Shown here piece after piece: positions 25,662-34,185 of a DNA stretch of 64,000 nt (its first letter is position 1; each line of letters opens with the position of its first letter). Source of the DNA: Citrobacter sp. RHB25-C09 (lineage in GTDB: Bacteria > Pseudomonadota > Gammaproteobacteria > Enterobacterales > Enterobacteriaceae); assembly GCF_013836145.1 (NCBI RefSeq), contig NZ_CP057483.1, positions 2,666,001 through 2,730,000 on the forward strand, read 5' to 3'. A model generated the notes under the pieces. That model was not told the origin of the DNA. It did no database searches and saw only the letters and a list, made by a program, of their open reading frames with translations. The position numbers were made by a program, and so were the translations under genes.

Positions 25662-26910
25662 TTTTTCCATTTGATTTTTCCAATTTGTCATAGCCATAAA
25701 CCATGCCAATTAATACAAAAAAGAACAAAGATAACTTTGGAACTTCAAATAAGGGGCCACTTAAAAAATAAAGCGGCGATAATAAAAAGAACCAATAAGA
25801 TGCTTTAAAGAAAACATCTTCTTTGAGCGAAATTCGCATACGGAGAATGCTATTGATTTTTTTGACTAGAAAGTATAGTGCAACAAAATAAAACACTAAT
25901 CCCGGAACGGCGTATTTATAAAGCAGATATGCGTACAACGATTCAAGATAGATGTCTTTACCAGACCCCACACCTACAAATGGGTTGTTATGTATTTGGT
26001 CGATACTAAAAATGATTTGGTTAATTCTTGTATTAAATGAACCAATCCCATCTCCAGAAAAATCCAGTTGACCTGACAATAAAAAATCTATGCCGTAGAC
26101 AATATAATAGAATTTGGCTGAAAATGAATCCCAAAAAGCAATAACGGTCCCACAAACTACAATGACGACTACAGTTAATGATAATAATACGTTGGGCTTA
26201 TTTATCCTTTTCAGCATAAGAACACAGAAAAGAAAAACCGCAATCAGCGCAGCCATCATTACAAACATGCGACTTTGAGTCAGGAGAATCACAGATATTA
26301 TCGCCATTAGCATTATAAAACAAGGCAACAATTTACCTTTGGAATTCTGCAAGGAAGAAACAAAAGCCTGAAGGTAATATAAATAACCAAAAAAAAGAAA
26401 AAAGGCCAGGTGATAAGTCGTGTTAAAGATAGAGGATAGCTTATCGTCAAGAATTTCCATTGATTCTCTTTTATAGAGCAGGTAACTTATCGAGGGTACC
26501 GTAAGCTCTATAAGACCAACAATAATACACACCATAATTAACCAAAAGTATGTATTATAAAACAATTCCACGCTACGATTCGAACAAGTTACATACGCAT
26601 AACCCATTAAAACATATATTCCAAAATAGAATATTTTCAATGAGGATGAAAAAGAGGCTATATTAACGCCATCCTCATTTGCTAATGCAGCGCATGTCAT
26701 TACCAAAACAATAAAAATCGATAATAAAAAGCTTAAAAGAAATTGCATCTTCATCTTAAGCACCCACGGTAACATTACTGCGGGCAAAAGACTTATGAGC
26801 AACACATGATACATCATTCCGCCAGTTGCCCCCGGAAATATAGGAGCCGCTATCGAAATAAAAAAGCACGTAAGAAAAATCGAGCTGTATATCTTTTGAA
26901 CGGTTACCAT
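25654..26910 (-). CDS. wzy: Wzy O-antigen polymerase
   Basis: This 418-residue protein is built almost wholly of hydrophobic segments (about 11-12), with a larger hydrophilic loop near residues 265-320, as in Wzy O-antigen polymerases and related ligases. The segment LTQSRMFVMM followed later by HNNPFVGVGSGKD is typical of the O-antigen polymerase/ligase superfamily. It joins undecaprenol-linked O units at the periplasmic face. The ATG abuts the stop codon of the preceding gene and has no good ribosome binding site, so translation is probably coupled. Wzy proteins hardly conserve sequence; the call rests on topology, motif and being the only such protein in the cluster. Confidence 0.85.
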   Translation of the reverse strand: MVTVQKIYSSIFLTCFFISIAAPIFPGATGGMMYHVLLISLLPAVMLPWVLKMKMQFLLSFLLSIFIVLVMTCAALANEDGVNIASFSSSLKIFYFGIYVLMGYAYVTCSNRSVELFYNTYFWLIMVCIIVGLIELTVPSISYLLYKRESMEILDDKLSSIFNTTYHLAFFLFFGYLYYLQAFVSSLQNSKGKLLPCFIMLMAIISVILLTQSRMFVMMAALIAVFLFCVLMLKRINKPNVLLSLTVVVIVVCGTVIAFWDSFSAKFYYIVYGIDFLLSGQLDFSGDGIGSFNTRINQIIFSIDQIHNNPFVGVGSGKDIYLESLYAYLLYKYAVPGLVFYFVALYFLVKKINSILRMRISLKEDVFFKASYWFFLLSPLYFLSGPLFEVPKLSLFFFVLIGMVYGYDKLEKSNGKND

Positions 26911-28023
26911 TTAATTTAGCCGTTTTAGAAACTGATCAAATGCGGATGATATTTTATACTTCAGAAAACTATCAGCTAGTAAAGTCTGATGAATATTGCT
27001 ATCACCCGAGCATTTGAGCAAATGCATTATGTCTTCATGCAAATTTTCAGAAGAGTTATAATTCACAACGTACTCACATGAAAATTCATAATCAATAGAT
27101 GTGATACAAGGCTTATCGTTTTTCAGATATTCGTACATTTTAAGGGGTGAGCCATCATGACTTTTTTCCAACAAATATGTTAAAAGCCCGATTTTAAAAG
27201 TACTTATCAGCTTGGGTAATTCTGAGTACTTAAATTTCCCACGAAATACTACGCCTAAAGCAGACAGTTCATCAACGATTGATTTATTATAGGCTTCACC
27301 ATAAACCACAACAGAATAATTTCTCACGAGTTTTCGAATAAATTCCACATCAAATTTATCCGTTATAAATCCGACGAATCCAAAATCGAAAAGCGAATTT
27401 CCAGGGATAACACTCGAAGCATTATCTGAAAATCGACTAGTAAACACACCATTTGTAATGACTGCTGATTCAATATTATTATACTTAGTAATTGCTTTAC
27501 CAGCCACATCAGTTACTGAAGTCAAAAAATCGTAATGCTCAGCTACGTATTTATATTTATCATCAACAAATTTTTTATCTTGCGGGCTATAGCAATTATG
27601 TTTTGTAAAATTATCAATCATATCATACCAGTAATAGACTTTCTTATCCTGGACGACTGGAATAATAGCCATAGGTGTAAAGTCTATAACGAGTAGTGGT
27701 AAGGCATGAGGATCACGCAAATAATTATTGAGAAATTCATTTACGCTATTTGTATAGCAATTTACCGTCCATGCTCTTTTTTTGAGTGGACCAAACAAGT
27801 CAAAGCTTGTTTTATCAATAACATTAACATTCGGATAATTGTTAACTTTAGTTCTTTTGTTTAAAACTCTTTCGTAAATGCTGACCGGCCTATTTAACAC
27901 AGTGATGTCATTCACTGCGTCAAAACCTGATAATATCTCAAGAAATTGGAGATCGCGAACAGCAGAACCAAATTCTTGCCAGAAATACAGATCCCGATAA
28001 GGAATATAAAGTATGTTAATCAT
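26911..28023 (-). CDS. Putative glycosyltransferase (O-antigen cluster)
   Basis: I do not recognise this protein specifically. It has about 370 residues starting MINILYIPYRDLYFWQEFG and the general look of a GT-B glycosyltransferase: an N-terminal domain with a YYWYDMIDNF segment and a C-terminal domain with FVGFITDKFDVEFI followed by SPLKMYEYLKNDKPCI, matching the KxxEYLxxGKPVV pattern of GT4/GT1 donor sites. TuaH-like teichuronic acid transferases share this layout. The frame extends upstream to 28071, but the start at 28023 gives the expected beta-strand beginning. Next to a uronic-acid-forming dehydrogenase, it is a candidate for transferring the HexNAc-uronic acid; this is inference. Confidence 0.72.
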   Translation of the reverse strand: MINILYIPYRDLYFWQEFGSAVRDLQFLEILSGFDAVNDITVLNRPVSIYERVLNKRTKVNNYPNVNVIDKTSFDLFGPLKKRAWTVNCYTNSVNEFLNNYLRDPHALPLLVIDFTPMAIIPVVQDKKVYYWYDMIDNFTKHNCYSPQDKKFVDDKYKYVAEHYDFLTSVTDVAGKAITKYNNIESAVITNGVFTSRFSDNASSVIPGNSLFDFGFVGFITDKFDVEFIRKLVRNYSVVVYGEAYNKSIVDELSALGVVFRGKFKYSELPKLISTFKIGLLTYLLEKSHDGSPLKMYEYLKNDKPCITSIDYEFSCEYVVNYNSSENLHEDIMHLLKCSGDSNIHQTLLADSFLKYKISSAFDQFLKRLN

Positions 28024-28076
28024 CTTAACTCTCAAAAAAATGATGCTATTCTTTGCTAAGAATAGCATCACAAAAC

Positions 28077-29351
28077 TTACAGCGTAACTATCTTAATACC
28101 ATTGGAATCATCAAGTTTTGATTTCAAATCATAGACAAATCCATTAGGTTTGATATTCTCGATCAAAGACTTATCATTTAAGAATGTTTTATGAGGAACA
28201 ATCAAAGCAACGACATCATAGATATCATCTGTTTTAGAAGAAAGCACATTAATATTATATTCTTCGAAGAACTCATCGGCATCAATCAGAGGATCATAAA
28301 TATCAACGGTGATATTATATTTCTGAAGTGCTTTTACAAGCTCAACTACCTTTGTATTTCTTATATCAGGACAATCTTCTTTAAAAGATGCCCCTAGAAT
28401 GAGCAATTTTGATCTTGGAACATCTATTGAATTCATTGCCATATTATCAATAATTTGTGAACAAACAAAGCCAGCCATACTGTTGTTTATTTCACGTGCA
28501 GAGCGCATCATATCAGGCGCATAATTATATTCATTCGCTTTTTGTAAAAGATAGTACGGATCAACTCCAATGCAATGCCCGCCCACTAAACCAGGCTGAA
28601 GCTTTATAAAATTCCATTTAGTTCCAGCGGCCTCAAGAACGTCATAAGTATTAATGTTCATCTTATTGAACATCATGGCAAACTCGTTCATCAATGCAAT
28701 GTTTACATCTCGCTGGGTATTTTCAATTACCTTTGCCGCTTCTGCTACTCGTATGGATGCGGCAGGGAAAGTTCCAGCTTGAATGATTGATTTATAAAGT
28801 GCATCAACAACTTTTGCGATTTCCTCAGTTGATCCTGAAGTTACTTTTTTAATTGTCGTTAACCGATTAACTTTATCCCCGGGATTAATTCTCTCTGGAC
28901 TGTATCCAGCAAAGAAATCTTTATTATATTTAAGACCGGAGACTTTTTCTATTTCAGGGATACAATCATCTTCGGTCGCTCCTGGATATACTGTTGACTC
29001 ATAAATAACTATATTCCCAGGTACGATTACCTTGCCTAACATTTGGCTTGCTTTAATCAACGGTGTTAGATCAGGTTTGAAATGTCTGTCTACGGGAGTT
29101 GGTACGGTTACAATGTAGATATCAGCATCTTTGATATCTTCTAACTCTGTCGTAAATGTAAGTTTGGCTGCTTCCTGGAGTTCTTCGGAAGAACATTCTT
29201 TTGTGACGTCAACAAATTTCTTCAGCTCATTAACACGATTATCATTGATATCAAAGCCAGTTGTTTCATATAACTTTCCAAATTCAACTGCCAATGGTAA
29301 ACCCACGTAACCCAGGCCAATAATAGCAATTTTCTTATCAGATAAATTCAT
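28077..29351 (-). CDS. TviB-like UDP-N-acetyl-hexosamine 6-dehydrogenase
   Basis: This nucleotide-sugar dehydrogenase of the UDP-glucose/GDP-mannose dehydrogenase family has 424 residues. The N-terminal motif GLGYVGLPLA is at residues 12-21 and the catalytic cysteine Cys260 in VGGHCIGVDPYYL. The conserved GYSPERINPGDK and KVIENTQRDVNIAL segments are those of TviB/WbpO-type enzymes that oxidise UDP-GlcNAc or UDP-GalNAc at C6, rather than of Ugd. The ATG at 29351 has GGAG six bases upstream and gives a TviB-like length; the frame extends to 29390 inside the upstream gene. No epimerase of TviC type is encoded in the cluster, so the final sugar (GlcNAcA or GalNAcA) is uncertain. Confidence 0.85.
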   Translation of the reverse strand: MNLSDKKIAIIGLGYVGLPLAVEFGKLYETTGFDINDNRVNELKKFVDVTKECSSEELQEAAKLTFTTELEDIKDADIYIVTVPTPVDRHFKPDLTPLIKASQMLGKVIVPGNIVIYESTVYPGATEDDCIPEIEKVSGLKYNKDFFAGYSPERINPGDKVNRLTTIKKVTSGSTEEIAKVVDALYKSIIQAGTFPAASIRVAEAAKVIENTQRDVNIALMNEFAMMFNKMNINTYDVLEAAGTKWNFIKLQPGLVGGHCIGVDPYYLLQKANEYNYAPDMMRSAREINNSMAGFVCSQIIDNMAMNSIDVPRSKLLILGASFKEDCPDIRNTKVVELVKALQKYNITVDIYDPLIDADEFFEEYNINVLSSKTDDIYDVVALIVPHKTFLNDKSLIENIKPNGFVYDLKSKLDDSNGIKIVTL

Positions 29352-29367
29352 TCCAGTCTCCATGATT

Positions 29368-30519
29368 TTATTTCTTTCGCATTGCCGCATCGTGAGTTAT
29401 CTCAACTAGCTTTTGCGTTTTCTCGGCAATCGCTGATTTTGACCAAACTCTTAAAATTTCTTTCTTGTTACTAGCTTTATCAATAATTGATAAAGTTTCC
29501 GCATTGATTTCCTGATCCAGAGTCAGGTAACTGATATTATTTTCATTTAGCCATCTGCATAGAGGATTCCTTTTGTTAAGCAGAATCACCTTCTCCATTG
29601 CAAGACCCGAAATAATATTTCCTAAAGCTTGCTGCCTGATGTGATTAAATATTAGCAAGTCACAAGATGATAATATTTCGTTATATTCGTATTTTCCCAA
29701 GAAAGTCATTAATGGAATGAAGTTATTCCCAAATAACTTCATTCCAGCATCCTTTATGCTTTCAGCATAATTTAGATCGCCATAACTCAACGGGCAGTAA
29801 ATTTTTCGCGACTGCCAATCAACATTTGAATGAATAAACTCAAATGCCTCAATATGATTATTTTCCGGGGTTGCGCTGTTGCCAACAAGTATATTACCTG
29901 AGTGAATAGCACTAGCGTTACATGTGGCGTAGTCTTCTTCTAAGGTACCATAACTCCATGATAAATATTCGCATGTAAACCATGAGTTAGCTTCACAAAC
30001 AAGTTCATACTCGGTGTTAATTACAGGTACAAAGTAGTCAATACAGGCAGTAATACGTTGAGGAGAATAGATTTTATTTAAAATACTTCTCCTTGCAACT
30101 CTAAAACTCCCGCTCAAAAAGTTCATTACAGTGATATTTTTTTTCTTACGGCTTGCGTCGAACACCGACTTGGTGTGTTGAAGTATCATTCCCTGAGGAT
30201 AATATGTAGAGAGTAGGTATGGATAATAATCATAACCCCATCCGCACCAGACAACGACAAGATTGCGGGGCAATGTAGTGACGATAAATTTATCTAATAG
30301 AGAATGAAATATAACTATGCTTATATCATGTTTGTGGATATAGGCATTTAGCTCTCTTTTCCGTATCTGATCAGGTTTCCAGCCCTTGATATATTTAAAG
30401 TCTTCAGTTTGGTCAAAACAAATATACTTATTATTTTTTCCAAATCTTTCGAAATCACGAAAGACCATGTTCGAAAATTTGTCATCCGGAACGACATGTA
30501 AGGTTTTCAGACTAGCCAT
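29368..30519 (-). CDS. WecF-like (GT56) glycosyltransferase
   Basis: This 383-residue protein has the signatures of the Fuc4NAc transferase family of enterobacterial common antigen (WecF, GT56): VGNSATPENNH at residues 212-222 and NHIRQQALGNI at about 292-302, with an N-terminal WCGWGYDYYP comparable to the WGADLY of WecF. WecF uses dTDP-4-acetamido-4,6-dideoxygalactose. Here the cluster appears to make dTDP-4-amino-4,6-dideoxyglucose instead, so this enzyme is probably the Qui4N-acyl transferase of the O unit. It is about 25 residues longer than WecF. Its start overlaps the end of the acyltransferase gene by eight bases. Confidence 0.8.
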   Translation of the reverse strand: MASLKTLHVVPDDKFSNMVFRDFERFGKNNKYICFDQTEDFKYIKGWKPDQIRKRELNAYIHKHDISIVIFHSLLDKFIVTTLPRNLVVVWCGWGYDYYPYLLSTYYPQGMILQHTKSVFDASRKKKNITVMNFLSGSFRVARRSILNKIYSPQRITACIDYFVPVINTEYELVCEANSWFTCEYLSWSYGTLEEDYATCNASAIHSGNILVGNSATPENNHIEAFEFIHSNVDWQSRKIYCPLSYGDLNYAESIKDAGMKLFGNNFIPLMTFLGKYEYNEILSSCDLLIFNHIRQQALGNIISGLAMEKVILLNKRNPLCRWLNENNISYLTLDQEINAETLSIIDKASNKKEILRVWSKSAIAEKTQKLVEITHDAAMRKK

Positions 30520-31075
30520 TTGCTTTCATTTTCATCTGCAAACTCAGGAGTTCTCGTTTCCGAGATTTAATAATTTTCGCGGGCTGACCTGCACATATTA
30601 CAAATTCAGGCATATCATTCTTCACAAGAGATAAGGCGCCAACCGCAACGCCTTTTTCAAGTGTAATTCCAGGCAAAATGATACTGCCAGAACCAATGAG
30701 AACATGCTCTTTAAGTAATACAGGCGCGGAATAAACGTTAGTATATTCAGGGGGAATCGTTGGGTTAGACATAAACGCACCAGAATAATCATCACTACTT
30801 GAGTAAATAGATACTCGAGAAGAGATATTACAGTAGTCCGATACAACAATGCGTCCAGCCCCAATCAGTGAAGAGAACACTGCAATATGAACGTTTTTAC
30901 CAACTTCTATACCTCCAGAACCGGCTGACAAAACACAGAAATCATCTATTCTTACATTATCCCCAAGAGTAATATTTTCTGCATTATAAAATGAAGCCTT
31001 ATTGGAAACCTTGATATTTTTCCCTAATACCTTAAAGCCTAAAGATTTAAGTTCTGCATCGGTATAGCAACCCAT
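30512..31075 (-). CDS. Hexapeptide-repeat acyltransferase, VioB-like role
   Basis: This 187-residue left-handed beta-helix acyltransferase shows several hexapeptide turns: ITLGDNVRIDD, IEVGKNVHIAV, and toward the C-terminus VLIGSGSIILPGITLEKG with the usual PAKIIKSRKREL ending. It lies directly after the aminotransferase gene and just before the WecF-like transferase. The simplest role is N-acetylation (or other acylation) of the 4-amino sugar dTDP-Qui4N, the job of VioB in E. coli O7. O-acetylation of the O unit is the alternative. The residue set that would tell these apart cannot be judged by eye. Confidence 0.72.
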   Translation of the reverse strand: MGCYTDAELKSLGFKVLGKNIKVSNKASFYNAENITLGDNVRIDDFCVLSAGSGGIEVGKNVHIAVFSSLIGAGRIVVSDYCNISSRVSIYSSSDDYSGAFMSNPTIPPEYTNVYSAPVLLKEHVLIGSGSIILPGITLEKGVAVGALSLVKNDMPEFVICAGQPAKIIKSRKRELLSLQMKMKANG

Positions 31076-31076
31076 A

Positions 31077-32180
31077 TTAACCTCTGAGTAAACCGATAAC
31101 AGTATCTTGCTCTTCGGAGGTCATACTTGCAAAAATTGGCAGACAAAGTATGCGATCAGAAATATGGTTTGCCACTTGCAAATTCAGTACAGCAGAAGAT
31201 TTTATTCCACGATACATTGGCATATTACTGATTAACGGATAGAAATATCTCCTGGATAATACGCCATGATTCTTCAGATGTGCGTAAAGTTCGTCCCTGG
31301 ACTTTGGATAATCATCTTCGACAATGACTGGAAAATAGGAGTGATTACTATTCGAATGAGAGGATAATTCGGGAATTTTAATACCCTTTACGCCAGCAAG
31401 TTCACGACGGTATCTTGTATCAATTTTATGGCGTTCGGTCATCGCTTCAGAAATATGTTTTAATTGAAGTAACCCAAATGCGGCATTCACTTCACTCATT
31501 TTACCATTTATACCTGGTGCGGTGACGGTGACTTCATCAGCGATACCAAAGTTTTTTAATCTATCGATTCTCTCTTTAGTTTTGATGTCATGGCAAATGA
31601 TAGCGCCACCTTCAAAAGTATTGAAAACTTTCGTCGCATGGAAACTTAGAATGGATAAGTCGCCAAAATTCAGCAGACTATCACCCTTGTAATTAATACC
31701 AAATGCGTGCGCTGCATCATAGATGACACGTAAGCCATAGTTATCAGCGATTTTCTGAATACGCTCTACATCACATGGATTACCGTAACAATGCACTGGC
31801 ATAATCGCAGTAGTCTCTGGAGTTATTGCCTGTTCAATTTTCTCTGGATCAATATTGAAATTTTTTTCATCAATATCAACAAAAACAGGCTTCAGCGAAT
31901 TCCAGATGATCGAATGACTTGTTGCTACGAATGAATAAGGCGTAGTGATAACTTCACCTGAAATCCGCAAGGCTTGCAGAGCAGTAACTAACGCAATAGT
32001 CGCATTGTTAAATAAGGATATGTATTTTACCCCAAGATACTTGCATAATTCTGCTTCGAGTTGCTGATGGAACGGACCATTGTTAGTCAGCCACTGATTT
32101 TCCCAGATTTTTTCAAGGTAAGGCACGAATTCATTCAGCTCAGGTAAAAATGGTTTTGTTACTGGAATTTGCTTTGACAT
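31077..32180 (-). CDS. VioA-like dTDP-4-keto-6-deoxyglucose 4-aminotransferase
   Basis: This PLP-dependent sugar aminotransferase of the DegT/DnrJ/EryC1 family has 367 residues. The PLP lysine is Lys184 in SFHATKVFNTFEGG, and Asp155 in VIYDAAHAFG binds the pyridine nitrogen. The N-terminus VTKPFLPELNEFVPYLEKIW and the LTNNGPFHQQLE segment resemble, from memory, VioA of E. coli O7, which makes dTDP-4-amino-4,6-dideoxy-D-glucose (viosamine, Qui4N). They differ from WecE and from FdtB/QdtB 3-aminotransferases. Its substrate is the RfbB product made in the same cluster. The ATG at 32180 follows an AGGAG; the frame could extend five codons to a TTG. Confidence 0.8.
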   Translation of the reverse strand: MSKQIPVTKPFLPELNEFVPYLEKIWENQWLTNNGPFHQQLEAELCKYLGVKYISLFNNATIALVTALQALRISGEVITTPYSFVATSHSIIWNSLKPVFVDIDEKNFNIDPEKIEQAITPETTAIMPVHCYGNPCDVERIQKIADNYGLRVIYDAAHAFGINYKGDSLLNFGDLSILSFHATKVFNTFEGGAIICHDIKTKERIDRLKNFGIADEVTVTAPGINGKMSEVNAAFGLLQLKHISEAMTERHKIDTRYRRELAGVKGIKIPELSSHSNSNHSYFPVIVEDDYPKSRDELYAHLKNHGVLSRRYFYPLISNMPMYRGIKSSAVLNLQVANHISDRILCLPIFASMTSEEQDTVIGLLRG

Positions 32181-32214
32181 TATGACTCCTGACAATAATT
32201 TAAATATTCAGAAC

Positions 32215-33636
32215 CTATGCTTTTCTTAAAGACATAATAGCTTTAATATTTTCTTTTTGATAAATAGCTAAATATATTATGTAAATAAAAACAAAGGCAC
32301 ATAAAAGAGTAATGACATTTATTAAATGTAATTCTTCATCGCTGATAAAAATTTGTATTGAGATAAAAAATACACTTATCAACCATGACGGCAACAATGC
32401 TCTCAACTGAACACTAAAACCAATGCTAGATAATTTTCCTGTATAGTATAAATTTATTAAGAGAGCGCAATAAGAATTGATCGCTATCCCATAACATAGT
32501 GCTGTAACACCATGCGGCAAGGTAATTAGCAAAATAATAGTAGTTATTATTTTCTTAATGATTTCGATCTTAAGAAATAAGTCAGATCTCCCTTTGACCT
32601 GAAGTAAGTTAAGATTTATTGCATGCAATGGATACAGTAAATATCCAGCACATAGTATCGACACCATCACTCCTGCTGGTTGCCACTTTTCTCCCACCAG
32701 AATAACTAATAACGGTGTAGCAACAATTGACAGTACTGTCATTGCCGGAAAGACAATAAGGCAAGATATACGAATAATGTTAAGATATTTCTTCTCAAGC
32801 TCTTGAATATTATGTTGTATATTACTTAACATTGGGTATGACACACGTTGTATAATGTTTGTCATGGTCATTGCTGGAACACTTGATAACTGATTTGCTT
32901 GTGTGTAATAACCTAACCGGGTTGCATCATACCATTTGCCGATTATCAGCGGATAAATGTTTGCATATAATGACTCTAACAATGAAGAGAGTAATAATTT
33001 ATATCCGAAACTAAAAAGTGTCTTAAATGAATCTACCGAAAACCCTGTCTTAGGCAACCACGGGTCTAAGGCATTCAATAGTACTACATTTATAATTGAA
33101 AGCATTAATGTCTGAGATACTAAAGCCCAGACACCAAAATTATAATGATAGGCTAAAATAATAGCACAAAAACCACTTATCATGGCTGCAGTTATTGATG
33201 CTTTTGCTTGTGCTTTGAAATTGAGTGAAACACTGAGTCTTACTCTTTGCACTACACCCAATGAATTTATTGGTACAACTAAACCCAGCCAACGGGCTAG
33301 GGAATTTAACTCAGGCTTATTATAAAATTCGGCAATTAGCGGTGCTGTTATCCATAAAATGCCATAACACAGGAGCGCTATTAGTCCGTTAAAGATAAAT
33401 ACCGTCGAGTAATCTGATTCACTCCTGTCGGTTTTCCTGATAATCGCTGAGCTAAATCCACTATCCACAAAGACCTGGCTGAGGGCAATGAAGATAGCTA
33501 ACATTCCAACCAGGCCAAACGCCTCTGGCCCTAGCCTCCTGGCTAAGACCAGCATGACACTCAGTTGTACTACCTGTGTAAAAATACGATCAATCGCGCT
33601 CCATATAAAACCGCTTTTAACTGATTGAATTTTCAT
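32215..33636 (-). CDS. wzx: Wzx O-unit flippase
   Basis: This 473-residue membrane protein of the MOP/polysaccharide transporter family has about 12-14 predicted transmembrane segments. The N-terminus, SGFIWSAIDRIFTQVVQLSVM, and the following ARRLGPEAFGLVGMLAIF are typical of the WzxC-like subgroup. It should move undecaprenyl-diphosphate-linked O units across the inner membrane for Wzy. It lies six bases after rfbC. WzxC of the colanic acid cluster (42515-43993) is a relative in the same window and shares the general pattern but not close identity. Confidence 0.9.
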   Translation of the reverse strand: MKIQSVKSGFIWSAIDRIFTQVVQLSVMLVLARRLGPEAFGLVGMLAIFIALSQVFVDSGFSSAIIRKTDRSESDYSTVFIFNGLIALLCYGILWITAPLIAEFYNKPELNSLARWLGLVVPINSLGVVQRVRLSVSLNFKAQAKASITAAMISGFCAIILAYHYNFGVWALVSQTLMLSIINVVLLNALDPWLPKTGFSVDSFKTLFSFGYKLLLSSLLESLYANIYPLIIGKWYDATRLGYYTQANQLSSVPAMTMTNIIQRVSYPMLSNIQHNIQELEKKYLNIIRISCLIVFPAMTVLSIVATPLLVILVGEKWQPAGVMVSILCAGYLLYPLHAINLNLLQVKGRSDLFLKIEIIKKIITTIILLITLPHGVTALCYGIAINSYCALLINLYYTGKLSSIGFSVQLRALLPSWLISVFFISIQIFISDEELHLINVITLLCAFVFIYIIYLAIYQKENIKAIMSLRKA

Positions 33637-33642
33637 TGAATC

Positions 33643-34182
33643 TTATCTAAGACTGCTAAACAAAGGCAAAATTTTATCTTTTTCCGAGAGGATAACATTC
33701 CCCGTCTCGTGCCATGATATTTGTAAATCGGGGTCATTCCATAAAATGCCCATCTCGCTCTTTGGATTATAATAGTTTGTTGTTTTATAAAGGAATTCAG
33801 CACTTTCGCTCAGGACCTGAAACCCATGCGCAAAACCTTCAGGTATCCAAAGTTGGCGTTTGTTTTCGGCGGAGAGAGTAATGCCTACCCAATGACCAAA
33901 AGTCGGGGAAGATTTTCGAATATCAACGGCTACATCAAAGACCTCACCAACGACACAGCGAACTAATTTCCCCTGCGCGAAGGGATCCAACTGATAATGC
34001 AAGCCTCGGAGCACGCCTTTAGCAGACTTAGAATGATTGTCCTGGACGAAATCGACTTTGCGACCTACTGCTTCCTCAAAAACTTTTTGATTGTAGCTTT
34101 CATAAAAAAAACCACGTTCATCGCCAAAAACCTTCGGCTCAATAATCATTACATCTGGAATATCAGTTCTTATAATATTCAT
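33643..34182 (-). CDS. rfbC: dTDP-4-dehydrorhamnose 3,5-epimerase RfbC
   Basis: RfbC is a cupin-fold enzyme for the third step to dTDP-L-rhamnose, epimerising dTDP-4-keto-6-deoxyglucose at C3 and C5. Conserved segments are PKVFGDERGFFYESYN, DNHSKSAKGVLRGLHYQ with the catalytic histidine near residue 62, and the late PEGFAHGFQVLSE. The 179-residue length is normal. It ends the dTDP-rhamnose set rfbB-rfbD-rfbA-rfbC, four bases after rfbA. From here on toward lower coordinates the DNA becomes clearly AT-rich. Confidence 0.96.
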   Translation of the reverse strand: MNIIRTDIPDVMIIEPKVFGDERGFFYESYNQKVFEEAVGRKVDFVQDNHSKSAKGVLRGLHYQLDPFAQGKLVRCVVGEVFDVAVDIRKSSPTFGHWVGITLSAENKRQLWIPEGFAHGFQVLSESAEFLYKTTNYYNPKSEMGILWNDPDLQISWHETGNVILSEKDKILPLFSSLR

Positions 34183-34185
34183 CGA

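Noticed and set aside
31077..32180. Aminotransferase as WecE or FdtB/QdtB
   Set aside because: The N-terminal and active-site segments recalled for WecE (Fuc4N) and FdtB/QdtB (3-amino sugars) differ; VioA is the better fit, though this needs a phylogeny.
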